Assembly: GCA_002346675.1 (NCBI GenBank)
Contig: DEAI01000037.1
Coordinates: forward strand, 4,515 to 32,424
Origin: Fidelibacterota bacterium UBA2986
GTDB lineage: Bacteria > Fidelibacterota > Marinisomatia > Marinisomatales > AB-629-J13
DNA length: 27,910 nucleotides
Reading direction: 5' to 3'
Made by a program: the position numbers and the translations under genes. Position 1 is the first letter of the stretch. Every line of letters starts with the position of its first letter. The notes beneath the pieces were generated by a model, which made no database searches, was not told where the DNA came from, and saw nothing but the letters and a program-made list of their open reading frames with translations. Of this stretch, positions 6,012-15,768 are shown one piece after another.

Positions 6012-7031
6012 TTAACTTATCCCAGAATTAGATGGCAACAGAGCAGGTTGAGTCATTTTTGATAAAATATTCTCAAGTATTTCAATCATATCTTTCGCAT
6101 TAACACTTGTTACCAATTTTTGACGTATTTTTCCAGCTCCTTCAAAGCCTTTTATATACCAGCCAAAATGTTTCCTCATGAGGTTTGTACCTGTGTGAAT
6201 ACCTCGGGTTTTCATAAGTAATTCTAAATGGCGTATGCAAACATTAACTTTTTCTTCAATACTTGGGTTTTCTGGTAAAACTGATCCATTTAAATATGCT
6301 TTTGTTTCTTTGAAAAACCATGGATTTCCTAGAGATGCTCTTGCTATCATCACTGCATCACATCCGGTTTCGTTAAACATTTTTAAAACATCATATGAAG
6401 ACTTTATATCTCCATTTCCGATGACAGGAACCGATACTGCATTTTTCAAATCTCTTATTAATTCCCATTTTGCGTTGCCTTTGTAACTTTGTTTCGTAGT
6501 TCGTGGGTGAAGAGCGATGGCTTTAACTCCCCGTTCTTCCAATCTAGGTCCTGCTTCTGTTGAAACAAGTTTATCATTACTCCAGCCTGCTCTCATTTTT
6601 ACTGTCACGGGTAGTTCTGGAACAGATTCAACAACTGCAGATGTAATGTCATCCATTAAACATAAATCCTTCAATGCTGCAGATCCGGCCCCTTTTCTTG
6701 TTACTTTAGGAACAGGGCAACCGTAGTTTATATCAATGATATCTGGTTGAAATTTATCAGCAACATACCGTGCAGCTTTTGACATAACGTCAGGAGAGTC
6801 TCCAAATATTTGAATTCCTATAGGGCGTTCATTTTCAGTAAACCGAATCATGTCAAGTGTTTTTTCATTTTCTCGAATTATTCCATGAGCAGAAACAAAT
6901 TCAGAATAAACAATTCCAGCTCCCATTTCCTTGCATAATATTCTAAATGAATGATCTGTGACTCCTGCCATAGGTGCTAATAAAACAGGGAATTTGATAT
7001 TAAAATCCCCAATTTTCAATGGGTTAATCAT
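6012..7031 (-). CDS. dusB: tRNA-dihydrouridine synthase (DusB type)
   Basis: This FMN/NADPH-dependent enzyme reduces uridine to dihydrouridine in tRNA D-loops. The 339-residue length is normal. The TIM-barrel domain shows LLAPMAGVTDHSFR (about 17-30), DINYGCPVPKVTRKGAGSAA with the catalytic Cys (about 98-117), VKMRAGW, HPRTTKQSYKGNAKW, VIGNGDIKSSYDV and MIARASLGNPWFF. The C-terminal helical domain includes MRKHFGWYIKGF. ATG at 7031 overlaps the stop of the upstream GNAT gene by 4 bp (ATGA), so translation is probably coupled. Confidence 0.95.
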   Translation of the reverse strand: MINPLKIGDFNIKFPVLLAPMAGVTDHSFRILCKEMGAGIVYSEFVSAHGIIRENEKTLDMIRFTENERPIGIQIFGDSPDVMSKAARYVADKFQPDIIDINYGCPVPKVTRKGAGSAALKDLCLMDDITSAVVESVPELPVTVKMRAGWSNDKLVSTEAGPRLEERGVKAIALHPRTTKQSYKGNAKWELIRDLKNAVSVPVIGNGDIKSSYDVLKMFNETGCDAVMIARASLGNPWFFKETKAYLNGSVLPENPSIEEKVNVCIRHLELLMKTRGIHTGTNLMRKHFGWYIKGFEGAGKIRQKLVTSVNAKDMIEILENILSKMTQPALLPSNSGIS

Positions 7032-7498
7032 TCGGACCAGTTATTTTCATAAAACAGGTATTTGGTAGTTCTCATCCCAAGTTTTTCATATACAGTGTGA
7101 GCTGATATGTTTTTTGAATCCACATACAATCTTAGACCTACCGCTCCCATTATTTTTGCTTGCTCATTTACATAATTATGAAGCAAAGAATACACACCTA
7201 TTCGTCTAAATTTCTTTTTAACATAAACGGACTGTATCCACCAAAAATATCCGTTTCTCCAATCTGACCATTCTCTGGTAATCATAACTTGTCCAGCAAT
7301 ATGTTTATCTATTACTGCAATATAATACCAACCTAGTTTTGAATTATTTAATAATTCATCTACTCCATTATAAATAGATGATTGGTTTAATATTTTATTT
7401 TCTGTTTCCTGTGCCATTTTAACATTATTAGCAACAATCACTTGAAGATCAGTAATATCACCTTTCCTGATAGATATATTATAGTTCAAATTTTCCAT
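7028..7498 (-). CDS. GNAT-family N-acetyltransferase
   Basis: The 156-residue single GNAT domain has IQSVYVKKKFRRIGVYSLLH (β4 and acetyl-CoA loop, R/Q-x-x-G) followed by GLRLYVDSKNISAHTVYEKL and GMR, the classic β5-α4 signature. The second glycine of the acetyl-CoA loop is replaced by Tyr (RRIGVY). I chose ATG at 7498; a TTG at 7513 would add five residues. The substrate cannot be told. The overlap with dusB suggests co-expression. Confidence 0.85.
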   Translation of the reverse strand: MENLNYNISIRKGDITDLQVIVANNVKMAQETENKILNQSSIYNGVDELLNNSKLGWYYIAVIDKHIAGQVMITREWSDWRNGYFWWIQSVYVKKKFRRIGVYSLLHNYVNEQAKIMGAVGLRLYVDSKNISAHTVYEKLGMRTTKYLFYENNWSE

Positions 7499-7563
7499 TT
7501 TATTCAAATTCAAATTAATTTAAATTCAGCGTCATTTTTTTTACAGTATATTAGGAATTTATC

Positions 7564-7800
7564 ATGAGCAGAGTGTGCGATGTAACCGGTAAAAAGCCGA
7601 TGTTTGGAAACAACGTGAGTCATGCCAATAATAAAACACGACGCCGGTTTAACGTCAATTTACAGAAAAAAAGATTTTGGCTCCCAGATGAGAAGAGATA
7701 TATCACTTTAAATATTTCTACGAGAGGAATGAGGATTATTGATAAAAGAGGTATCCGAAAAGTGATAAACGAATTGAGAGCTCAAGGGAAAAAAATATAA
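7564..7800 (+). CDS. rpmB: 50S ribosomal protein L28
   Basis: The 78-residue large-subunit protein has the full L28 pattern: MSRVCDVTGKKPMFGNNVSH, then RRRFNVNLQKKRFWLP and STRGMRIIDKRGI. Length equals that of E. coli L28, and residues match closely. It lacks a zinc CxxC pair. It stands alone, divergent from the GNAT-dusB pair and convergent with ftsZ. I see no clear terminator in the 79 bp between it and ftsZ. Confidence 0.97.
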   Translation: MSRVCDVTGKKPMFGNNVSHANNKTRRRFNVNLQKKRFWLPDEKRYITLNISTRGMRIIDKRGIRKVINELRAQGKKI

Positions 7801-7879
7801 TTTTCCTTCAAATATAACATTTAAATCGTTTACAAATATTACTCTAGGTCAAACTGATCTGGATTTTGTATGTACAGGC

Positions 7880-9115
7880 TTATTGATGTTGTCTCCTGAT
7901 AAATGCTGGGACTTCTAGATCTGAAATTTCCTTGTGAATCTTCTCAATATGTTGAAATTCTTCATCAGTGATTCTGTTGGATGTACCATCGAAATGATAT
8001 TTTGGGTTTGATTGAGTATTATTTTCTTTGGTTCCAATTTCAGATTGTCTTTTTTGTACACTCAAAGTTTCATTTCTATGATTCATTAACTCCTTAGAAT
8101 TAGTATTATGAAACTCTTGAATATTTTGGTTTTCACCTAAGGAGTCTATTTGATTCAATTGATTAAATCCAGTCGCAATTACGGTCACTTGAATATCATC
8201 TTTCATATCCTTATCAACTACAGCACCAAAAATTATATTTGCACTTTTACCTGCCTCTTGAAAAATAATGCTTGTAGCTTCATCAACCTCATGCAGGGTC
8301 ATTTTTTCTCCACCGGTAATATTTACTAAAACACCCTGAGCACCGTTTATCGTTTGGCTATCCAAAAGCGGACTAGATATCGCTTGCTGAGCGGCCAATA
8401 CTGCCCGTTCTTCTCCAGAAGCACACCCGGTTCCCATAATAGCTTGACCCATATTTTTCATGACAGTTTCTACATCTGCAAAATCCAAATTAATCATCCC
8501 ATGTACATTGATAAGATCAGAAATACCCTTTGCTGCCTGATGAAGTATTGAGTCAGCTAGGAGAAAGGACTCTGATAGCGTTGTATTTTTATCCACAATA
8601 GACATTAATTTCTGGTTAGGGATAATAATAACTGTATCACAAACTTTACGCATTTCAGAAATTCCTTCCATTGCCCGATCAAATCTACGTGGTCCCTCAA
8701 ATTTAAAAGGCAATGTAACAATCCCTACAGTTAGTATTCCTAAATCGTTGGCAATTTGTGCAACAACAGGCGCAGCTCCTGTCCCGGTTCCACCACCCAT
8801 TCCTGCGGTAATAAATACCATATCAGCACTTTCAACTAAATTCTGTACAGCCTCTCTGTCTGTTGTCATAGCTTCATGCCCGATTGAAGCTTGAGCTCCT
8901 GCACCTAAGCCTTTTGTCAAATTCTTTCCAATTTGAATACGATGCTCTGCTGAGTTATTTTCTAAATCCTGTGCATCTGTATTGACTGCGATAAATTCAA
9001 CACCTGACATATTCGCTTTTATCATCCGGTTTATAGCGTTTCCTCCTGCACCACCTACTCCAATGACTTTTAATTTTGCTTTTTGTTCTATTTTTGGATC
9101 AAATTCAAATAGCAT
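7880..9115 (-). CDS. ftsZ: Cell division GTPase FtsZ
   Basis: This tubulin-like GTPase builds the Z-ring at midcell. The 411-residue protein shows VIGVGGAGGNAINRM (about 17-31), VNTDAQDL, the GTP signature GGGTGTG at 107-113, and the T7-loop region NLDFADVETVMKNMG. A variable linker is followed by the C-terminal peptide DLEVPAFIRRQ (about 397-407), which docks FtsA and other partners. A strong Shine-Dalgarno AAGGAG lies just before the ATG. It is the last gene of the cluster, 52 bp after ftsA, and its own ribosome site allows higher expression. Confidence 0.98.
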   Translation of the reverse strand: MLFEFDPKIEQKAKLKVIGVGGAGGNAINRMIKANMSGVEFIAVNTDAQDLENNSAEHRIQIGKNLTKGLGAGAQASIGHEAMTTDREAVQNLVESADMVFITAGMGGGTGTGAAPVVAQIANDLGILTVGIVTLPFKFEGPRRFDRAMEGISEMRKVCDTVIIIPNQKLMSIVDKNTTLSESFLLADSILHQAAKGISDLINVHGMINLDFADVETVMKNMGQAIMGTGCASGEERAVLAAQQAISSPLLDSQTINGAQGVLVNITGGEKMTLHEVDEATSIIFQEAGKSANIIFGAVVDKDMKDDIQVTVIATGFNQLNQIDSLGENQNIQEFHNTNSKELMNHRNETLSVQKRQSEIGTKENNTQSNPKYHFDGTSNRITDEEFQHIEKIHKEISDLEVPAFIRRQHQ

Positions 9116-9167
9116 GTGTTTCTCCTTTTTGGTATGTTTTAATGATTAATTTTAGTTCACTTGAATT

Positions 9168-10454
9168 TTAAAAAAATCCTTTTCCCCAATTTGATAGCCC
9201 TTCTATAAATTGCATCATTTTAACTCCGATGGTATTTTGATGCCCGTTTAATATTATTCGATTACTAGTGTTAAAGTTTTTCCAATTTAGTAATCCTAAG
9301 GGAGCAGCATACATTGGTTCAGTTCCCAAATTAATGCTATTTCCACATTTTACAGGATTACCAATTCTTGTTTTCATTTCTAGAACGCTTTCAGATAATT
9401 TTGCAAAATGGTTTAATTGTGATCCTCCTCCAGTCAGAACTAACCCATAAGTTAGAGGATTGTCAAGATCAGCACGAGATATCTCCATTGCTATATATTG
9501 TAGAATTTCTCTTGCTCTTGCTTCAATGTATCGGGACAATTCGTGTTCAGAAATACTTCTTTTTATATGACCTTTATCGTATGGAAGATCAAATTCAAGC
9601 TCTGTGCTTGCCATAGAAGCAATAGCAGAGCCATATTTTAATTTAATGGATTCTGCTTCAGATGTACTAATTTGAAGCATCATAGCAATATCTTGAGTAA
9701 TACTGTTTCCACCTACAGGGATAACTGCAGTATGTCTTATGCCACTTTCATGATACACAATTAAATCAGATGTATCTGCACCGATATCAACCACAGCGAC
9801 ACCCATCTCCATTTCATCACTACTAATAACACTCAGCGCAGATGCCAAACCATGATATACAATTTCATCAACTGATATTCCTGACTCTTCTACACAATTT
9901 TTTATATTTGTCATTGCTGAAATTGCTACAGTAATTAAATGAACTTTTGCTTCTAATCTCCTACCTGTCATTCCTAAAGGGTTTATAACCCCCTCCATGG
10001 TATCTATTATATACTCCTGAGGAATTATATGTAAGATATTTCTATCAATGGGAAAGGATATAGCTCTTGCCATATCTAGCACTTTAGATATATCCTGTGA
10101 TTGAATTTGCTGGGGCTCAGGAATTACACTTGATCCATCTGAATGGATAGCTATTGCGCCTTGAGTATTTAGTCCTCGTATATGATTTCCAGAAATAGTA
10201 ATGTTGGCACGATCAATTTTTATATTAGACATAGATTCTGCTTCTCTGACTGCCGTCTGAATTTCATCTATAACCCTGTCTCGGTTAACTATAGATCCTT
10301 TTTTTATACCAGTTGATGGAGATTGACCTATTCCGAGTAATTTAACGTCATCTGTTTCCGTATTTAATTCTCCAATAGAGCAACAACACTTAAAGGACCC
10401 GATATCTATACCGGATATTATCCCTTGATTTTGTAAAATGGTCCCCATTTTCAT
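9168..10454 (-). CDS. ftsA: Cell division protein FtsA (actin-like Z-ring anchor)
   Basis: FtsA is an actin-fold ATPase that tethers FtsZ to the membrane. With ATG at 10454 the protein has 428 residues. Visible are GIDIGSFK (phosphate 1), the SHS2 (1C) region with NITISGNHIRGLNTQGAIAI, VVDIGADTSDLIVYHESGIR (phosphate 2), and GLVLTGGGSQLNHF (adenosine motif). The C-terminal KMMQFIEGLSNWGKGFF is an amphipathic helix for membrane binding. The start overlaps the ftsQ stop as TAATG. A GTG three codons upstream is the alternative. An unusual CCC follows the phosphate-1 loop. Confidence 0.96.
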   Translation of the reverse strand: MKMGTILQNQGIISGIDIGSFKCCCSIGELNTETDDVKLLGIGQSPSTGIKKGSIVNRDRVIDEIQTAVREAESMSNIKIDRANITISGNHIRGLNTQGAIAIHSDGSSVIPEPQQIQSQDISKVLDMARAISFPIDRNILHIIPQEYIIDTMEGVINPLGMTGRRLEAKVHLITVAISAMTNIKNCVEESGISVDEIVYHGLASALSVISSDEMEMGVAVVDIGADTSDLIVYHESGIRHTAVIPVGGNSITQDIAMMLQISTSEAESIKLKYGSAIASMASTELEFDLPYDKGHIKRSISEHELSRYIEARAREILQYIAMEISRADLDNPLTYGLVLTGGGSQLNHFAKLSESVLEMKTRIGNPVKCGNSINLGTEPMYAAPLGLLNWKNFNTSNRIILNGHQNTIGVKMMQFIEGLSNWGKGFF

Positions 10455-11215
10455 TATACCCACTCTCTAGCGATAATTTGTGTGTTAAACCTAAAATCCA
10501 AATTTTTAAAATCAGTAATTCTTTTTTTGTATATTTGAAGTTGCTCATTAAATTTTAGTAATATTTTTATTCTCTCGGTGAGGTGATGTTTCCCTAATAC
10601 TATTTTAGTAGGTTTCTCAATAAGTATAAGTTCAAAATCGTCATCTGTATTTAGTCGCAATTCCGAAATATTATTGTATAAACTTTTATTTTTATCTAAA
10701 AGGAATTGGAGGATCTTTTTTGCTGAATCCATAGACTTAGAATGGATTTGACTTAACATAGTGCTATTGTTCCCAACAGGTGTAAAATGAGATAAAACAG
10801 GGATTGAGTAATCACCAAAAGATCCCCTTAAGGGAAATAATACCCCTTGTTTATCTAATAATAGTGGAGGCTTAGAATTAAGCATTGCGATGGGAATTCT
10901 TTCTAAAATTTCTATACATATTCCATTTGGAAGTTTTCGACTAACTTGGGCTGATTGCACATTGGTGTGTCTTTCCATTGTTCTTGTTATCTTACGTAGA
11001 TCTATAGAGAATATAGAATTCTCATAAAAGGGGAGGACTAAATTTTTGTATTCGTCCAATGGTACTAATTTGTTTCCTGTTATTTCGATACGGGAGATTT
11101 GAACACCTTTTGTGAAGGATGCCCAATTAAATGAACTCCAGATTATAATCAATCCAATTGCACAGCTAACCAGGGGTATAAAAAAATTATAAGCCTCAAA
11201 TTGATTATTTTTCAT
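10454..11215 (-). CDS. ftsQ: Cell division protein FtsQ/DivIB
   Basis: FtsQ is a bitopic divisome protein that links early and late division proteins and binds FtsL/FtsB. The 253 residues comprise a short cytoplasmic tail, a transmembrane helix at about 10-30 (FFIPLVSCAIGLIIIWSSF), and a POTRA domain starting ISRIEITGNKLVPLDEY (about 40-110) that includes VQSAQVSRKLPNGICIEILE. The β-domain then follows. It overlaps murB (ATGA) and ftsA (TAATG), which fixes both ends. Sequence conservation is low, as usual for FtsQ; position and POTRA pattern support the call. Confidence 0.92.
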   Translation of the reverse strand: MKNNQFEAYNFFIPLVSCAIGLIIIWSSFNWASFTKGVQISRIEITGNKLVPLDEYKNLVLPFYENSIFSIDLRKITRTMERHTNVQSAQVSRKLPNGICIEILERIPIAMLNSKPPLLLDKQGVLFPLRGSFGDYSIPVLSHFTPVGNNSTMLSQIHSKSMDSAKKILQFLLDKNKSLYNNISELRLNTDDDFELILIEKPTKIVLGKHHLTERIKILLKFNEQLQIYKKRITDFKNLDFRFNTQIIAREWV

Positions 11216-12132
11216 ACATCAAAAGTTCCTTTAGGAAAACCAAGAGGTTTTATTTCTAACTCAAGGTGAATTCCAAATTTTTTCATTACAGCTTTTCGGG
11301 CTAATCTTATCAGCGCAACAATATCATTGCTGGATGCATTTCCACTATTTACAAAAAAATTTGCATGTTTTGATGAAATTACTGCTCCTCCAGATGCAGT
11401 TCCTTTTAATCCTGCCTTGTCTATCAGATATCCTGCAGCAGTATTTTTAGGGTTTTTAAACACACTGCCGGCTGATCTCACTCTAAGTGGCTGAGTTGAT
11501 TTTCTCCCTTGGCTTGCGTTATATCTTTTTGCTTGAATGTTTTCTTTAGAATCTTTTTCTAATCTGAAAGATGCTCCCACAAGAATCTCATCTTTTGAGA
11601 AACTGGATGACCTGTATTGAAATTCAATATCTTGGAATTTATATTGATGTTCAGTTCCATCCATTCTGATAATATCAACATAAGAGATACATTTGGATAT
11701 CTCTCCTCCAAATGCTCCTGCATTCATGATCAATGCTCCACCTAATGTCCCGGGAACACCGATTAAACTTTCAAACCCAGTAAGAGACTTGCCTATGCAC
11801 AACTTCACCATTTTGCCTAGCATTGCTCCGGCTTCGGCGTAAATCTCCGTGTCTGTTAAAAAGACTATATTTTTAAATACCTTATCAAGAGAAATAACAA
11901 TTCCATCGATGCCAGAATCTGAGACTAGAAGATTAGAACCAGAACCAACAAAGTAAACCTTAATTGAATTCTCATTAGCAAATTTTAAAATTGTTTTTAA
12001 ATCTTTTTTATCCCGGGGTTTAATAAAATAAGAACAAGGTCCACCAATCCCATAAGTTGTGTGCTTAGACATAGGTTCATTTATAAGGCAGACTCCGTTT
12101 ATCATATTTGTGATATCCTTTTCATATCTCAT
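11212..12132 (-). CDS. murB: UDP-N-acetylenolpyruvoylglucosamine reductase MurB
   Basis: MurB is an FAD enzyme that reduces UDP-GlcNAc-enolpyruvate to UDP-MurNAc. The protein has 306 residues from ATG 12132; a GTG one codon earlier is possible. Motifs: TTYGIGGPCSYF, FVGSGSNLLV (FAD site), SLIGVPGTLGGALIMNAGAF, YRSSSF, and RVRSAGSVFKNP with the catalytic serine. HANFFVN is near the end. The length and spacing fit the shorter type II MurB, which lacks the extra loop of the E. coli enzyme. The start overlaps the murC stop. Confidence 0.96.
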   Translation of the reverse strand: MRYEKDITNMINGVCLINEPMSKHTTYGIGGPCSYFIKPRDKKDLKTILKFANENSIKVYFVGSGSNLLVSDSGIDGIVISLDKVFKNIVFLTDTEIYAEAGAMLGKMVKLCIGKSLTGFESLIGVPGTLGGALIMNAGAFGGEISKCISYVDIIRMDGTEHQYKFQDIEFQYRSSSFSKDEILVGASFRLEKDSKENIQAKRYNASQGRKSTQPLRVRSAGSVFKNPKNTAAGYLIDKAGLKGTASGGAVISSKHANFFVNSGNASSNDIVALIRLARKAVMKKFGIHLELEIKPLGFPKGTFDV

Positions 12133-13517
12133 CACAGATTTTGTATACTTGATAAGTGTTCATAATATTGTTGACAAAATCTCCAAATGTTTCCTGCACC
12201 AATGGTGATTACCATATCTCCCGGTTTAACAATTGCATCTAGAGTAGATTGAAGGTGATTTATATTCTCAATATAGATTGTATTGGGATGATTATTATTT
12301 TTCGATGCAGTACTAACCAATTCACCCGTTATTCCCTTAATTGATTCTTCTCGTGCAGGAAAGATATCTGTCACAATTAAGATATCAGATATTGAAAATG
12401 AAGAAGCAAAATCCATATAAAAATCACGGGTTCTTGAATAAAGATGTGGTTGAAAAACTGATATTATTCGTCTGTTCCAACCACTTTTTGCTGCTTCTAA
12501 TGTTGCCCGGACTTCCGTTGGATGATGAGCATAATCATCTACCACCATCACATCATGGCAAGTCCCTTTTATTTCAAAACGTCTTTTAACTCCTGTGTAT
12601 GATTGAATTCCCTTTTTTATTTCAGCAATTGAAGCACCTAATTCTAATCCCAATGTAATTGCTGCGAGTGAATTAGTAACATTATGTTTTCCTGGGACGT
12701 CAATAGTTATTTCACCTAAAACGTTCGATTCACGAATAATTCTGAAGGAACTCTTATTCCCTGAATGGCTGATATTATCAGCTGAGATGTGTGAATCTGA
12801 ATCCAGTCCATATGATAACACAGGCCTTCGTATATCTGGAAGTATTTCTGCTAATGCAGGAGAATCTGTACATGCAATTACGGCACCGTAAAAGGGAACG
12901 GAATTACAAAAAGTTAGAAAAGCATCCTGAAGTTCAGTAAGGTTTTGATAACAATCTGTGTGTTCTAATTCAATATTAGTTACTATACTTATTGTGGGGC
13001 GGAGGGCTAGAAAGCTTCGGTCAAATTCATCTGCTTCAACAGCGATAACATCACCACTTCCCAGCATAGTTCCTGATTCTATATTTTTTACATGTCCTCC
13101 CACTACGAGAGTAGGTTCCATTTTTGATTCAGTTAGAACAGAACCAATCATAGATGTAGTAGATGTTTTTCCGTGAGTTCCTCCTATTGCAATGCTAGTT
13201 GGCTTTAAAGCGATTAATTCTCCTAACATTTCTGCACGTTTTATGATAGGGATTCCGTTTTCAAGAGCTGCTCTTATTTCTGGGTTTGATGTATTCACAG
13301 CACTGGAATAAACTAAAACATCGCACATAGAAACATGTGATTTATCATGTCCAATGTTTATATTTGCACCATTATTAATTAACTTTTCTATAATGGATGA
13401 ATTCTTCAAATCAGATCCACTCACTTTAAATCCTATATTCAATAATAATTCCGCAATTCCGCTCATGCCAATACCGCCGATTCCTACAAAATGGACATGG
13501 TTAACTTTACGAAACAT
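12132..13517 (-). CDS. murC: UDP-N-acetylmuramate-L-alanine ligase MurC
   Basis: MurC adds L-Ala to UDP-MurNAc using ATP. In the 461-residue protein the Rossmann domain opens VHFVGIGGIGMSGIAELL (about 8-25), the P-loop is GTHGKTST at 113-120, VEADEFDRSFL holds metal-site residues, and the C-terminal ligase domain shows VVDDYAHHPTEVRATLEAAK. ATG overlaps the murG stop as TAATG. The histidine in the P-loop (GTHGKT) separates MurC from MurD, MurE and MurF in this cluster. Confidence 0.97.
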   Translation of the reverse strand: MFRKVNHVHFVGIGGIGMSGIAELLLNIGFKVSGSDLKNSSIIEKLINNGANINIGHDKSHVSMCDVLVYSSAVNTSNPEIRAALENGIPIIKRAEMLGELIALKPTSIAIGGTHGKTSTTSMIGSVLTESKMEPTLVVGGHVKNIESGTMLGSGDVIAVEADEFDRSFLALRPTISIVTNIELEHTDCYQNLTELQDAFLTFCNSVPFYGAVIACTDSPALAEILPDIRRPVLSYGLDSDSHISADNISHSGNKSSFRIIRESNVLGEITIDVPGKHNVTNSLAAITLGLELGASIAEIKKGIQSYTGVKRRFEIKGTCHDVMVVDDYAHHPTEVRATLEAAKSGWNRRIISVFQPHLYSRTRDFYMDFASSFSISDILIVTDIFPAREESIKGITGELVSTASKNNNHPNTIYIENINHLQSTLDAIVKPGDMVITIGAGNIWRFCQQYYEHLSSIQNL

Positions 13518-14617
13518 TAGGCAAGTGCTAACTCTATAATATGGTTTGCGATATTTTCTGTAGCATTGAGCTTGCTCATAGATTTTGCCTTCTGTCCCAT
13601 TTTCATTAATTTATTTTTATTATTTAATGCATTTTTAATCGTTCTATATACTATTTCAGAATTCACTGTTCTTTCTTCCAACAATACTGCTGCGTTATAG
13701 TCTGCTAAAGTTTTTGCATTTTTGTATTGATGGTTTTCTGCAGCTTTGGAAAAGGGAAGTAAAATGCTTGCTTTCCCTACTGCCATTATTTCTGAAATGG
13801 TTAGTGCTCCTGAACGGGAAAAGATTAAATCGCTGAGAGCATATGCATCTGCCATTGAATCAATAAATGGTAAAACACGAATCAGGTCAGAATCTAAATG
13901 TTTGTATCTATTATAATGTTTGGACCCGGTTTGCCATAGAACTTGGAAATTGGTAATTTTTAGTTCGTTAACTAATTTTTCAATTAACTGATTTAAAACA
14001 ATAGATCCTTGACTCCCTCCAAATACAAATAGTGTAGTTAACGATGCATTAAGTTTAAATATTTTTGCTCCATTTTCTCTGAGTCCTAGAGAAATATTAG
14101 ATCTAATTGGATTTCCTGTGAGAAGACATTTAGCCTCCTTTAGATAAGAATGAGCTTCTCCAAAGGCTGTACATACAATATTCGCCCTGGAAGCATATAC
14201 TCTGGTCGTGAGACCCGGGTAAGAATTTTGTTCCTGAAGAACAACTGGTAATTTATTTTTAATACCTAATTTTATTGGGATTGCACTTGCATAACCGCCT
14301 GTTCCTACCACAATATTTGGTAATAACTCATCAAATAATTCCTGAGCTATTGATAAAGATTTTAAATAGAAATAGGGAAGTCCAATATTTTTCATAATGG
14401 AATTGAAAGAAAAATTTCTTTGGATTCCCTTTATCGGAAGTAGAGTATGAGGATATAATTTCACAGGCAAAACTTTTGATTCGATTCCAAATATGGATCC
14501 CATATAATGTATGTGAGAGTTTTTGTACAATGATTGAATTTTTTCTCCAATTGCAATTGCCGGAAAAAGATGCCCTCCCGTACCACCGCCTGCAATAATA
14601 ATCCTGATCTCATCCAT
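13517..14617 (-). CDS. murG: UDP-GlcNAc:lipid I transferase MurG
   Basis: MurG adds GlcNAc to lipid I at the inner membrane face, making lipid II. From ATG 14617 the protein has 366 residues. The N-terminal loop GGGTGGHLFPA is at 10-20, the G-loop LFVFGGSQGSIVLNQ is mid-protein, and the UDP-GlcNAc site shows RSGALTISEIMAVGKASILL followed by PFSKAAENHQYKNA. The upstream in-frame start (14644) adds nine residues not seen in the family. AGGAAA precedes the 14617 ATG. The start overlaps the ftsW end by 8 bp. Confidence 0.96.
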   Translation of the reverse strand: MDEIRIIIAGGGTGGHLFPAIAIGEKIQSLYKNSHIHYMGSIFGIESKVLPVKLYPHTLLPIKGIQRNFSFNSIMKNIGLPYFYLKSLSIAQELFDELLPNIVVGTGGYASAIPIKLGIKNKLPVVLQEQNSYPGLTTRVYASRANIVCTAFGEAHSYLKEAKCLLTGNPIRSNISLGLRENGAKIFKLNASLTTLFVFGGSQGSIVLNQLIEKLVNELKITNFQVLWQTGSKHYNRYKHLDSDLIRVLPFIDSMADAYALSDLIFSRSGALTISEIMAVGKASILLPFSKAAENHQYKNAKTLADYNAAVLLEERTVNSEIVYRTIKNALNNKNKLMKMGQKAKSMSKLNATENIANHIIELALA

Positions 14618-15764
14618 ACATTTTCCTGGTTTTCCGTTCTGCAATAACCAATGATCTTTTTCTTTGGCTAATATTTAGAAGGATTCCTATACTAGATAAA
14701 GTGATAACTAACCCTGACCCACCATAACTGACCATTGGTATTTGAAGTCCTGTTACTGGCAAGATACCTGTTACAACTGCGATATTAATGAAAGTATAAA
14801 AAATCAGGTTGAATCCTATCCCTACAGATAAAAAAATACCGAAAGGATCTGTACATTCTCTTGCAATTTTAATTATTCTTCGGTACACAAGAATGAACAG
14901 GAATATTAAAATCATACAGCCTAAAAACCCTGTTTCTTCTCCAATAATGGCAAATATAAAATCAGTGTGGGGAGTGGGTAAAAATTGGTCTTTTTGGATA
15001 CTTTCACCCAGTCCCATTCCAAATAATCCTCCATTCCCCAGACTAATAAGTGATTGGGCAGCTTGGTAGTTTGTTGATATAGACGAGTCATCTTGATTTA
15101 ACCATGCAATAACCCTTTGTAATCTGTAAGATTTTAACATCATTACAGGAACAGAAATTATCATCGCTATTGAACCACACGCTGCTAAATGAGATATCTT
15201 TGCTCCACCAACGAATAAAATCACGAACCCTATACATCCAATGACCATGGCTGTACTGAAATCTGGCTGTAATACAATTAAAGTACAGATAAGTGCTAAA
15301 ATGGATATAGGAGTAAACAATCCATAGGTAAAATCAGTGATTTTACGTTGATTGATATCGAGGTATGCAGCTAAATAAATAATCATTGATAATCGGGCAA
15401 AATCAGATGGCTGAAATGTTAGTGGGCCAATGTGAATCCATCTTCCGGGGAAATTGCTTCCAGATACAAATTTTATAATCAAACTTATAATAAGGAGAGC
15501 AAATGAGATTCCTACTAAGTAAAGCGCTATGCGCTTGAATTTTCGATAATCATATAAAATAAAACCAGTCATTAATCCCAATGCAATTATCAAACGTTTT
15601 ATATGGGCAGTGAAATAGATTGAATTTGATTCCCCGCTAGTCAAATTAATTGATTGAGCGGAACTAGCACTGTAGAGCATCACCATTCCTATGGCTGTAA
15701 TTAATAAAATTTGTCCCAAAAGGATGTGGTCAATATGTTTTTTAACAATATTCAAATGATTCAT
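14610..15764 (-). CDS. ftsW: Septal peptidoglycan polymerase FtsW (SEDS family)
   Basis: FtsW polymerises lipid II glycan at the septum together with FtsI. The 384-residue protein has about ten hydrophobic segments. Motifs: GRWIHIGPLTFQPSDFARLS, VLQPDFSTAMVIG, FLPTPHTDFIFAIIGEETGF (with the large extracytoplasmic loop before it), and GLQIPMVSYGGSGLV. These separate FtsW/RodA/SpoVE from other families, and the dcw position argues for FtsW rather than RodA. It starts 4 bp after the murD stop. Confidence 0.95.
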   Translation of the reverse strand: MNHLNIVKKHIDHILLGQILLITAIGMVMLYSASSAQSINLTSGESNSIYFTAHIKRLIIALGLMTGFILYDYRKFKRIALYLVGISFALLIISLIIKFVSGSNFPGRWIHIGPLTFQPSDFARLSMIIYLAAYLDINQRKITDFTYGLFTPISILALICTLIVLQPDFSTAMVIGCIGFVILFVGGAKISHLAACGSIAMIISVPVMMLKSYRLQRVIAWLNQDDSSISTNYQAAQSLISLGNGGLFGMGLGESIQKDQFLPTPHTDFIFAIIGEETGFLGCMILIFLFILVYRRIIKIARECTDPFGIFLSVGIGFNLIFYTFINIAVVTGILPVTGLQIPMVSYGGSGLVITLSSIGILLNISQRKRSLVIAERKTRKMYG

Positions 15765-15768
15765 TAAT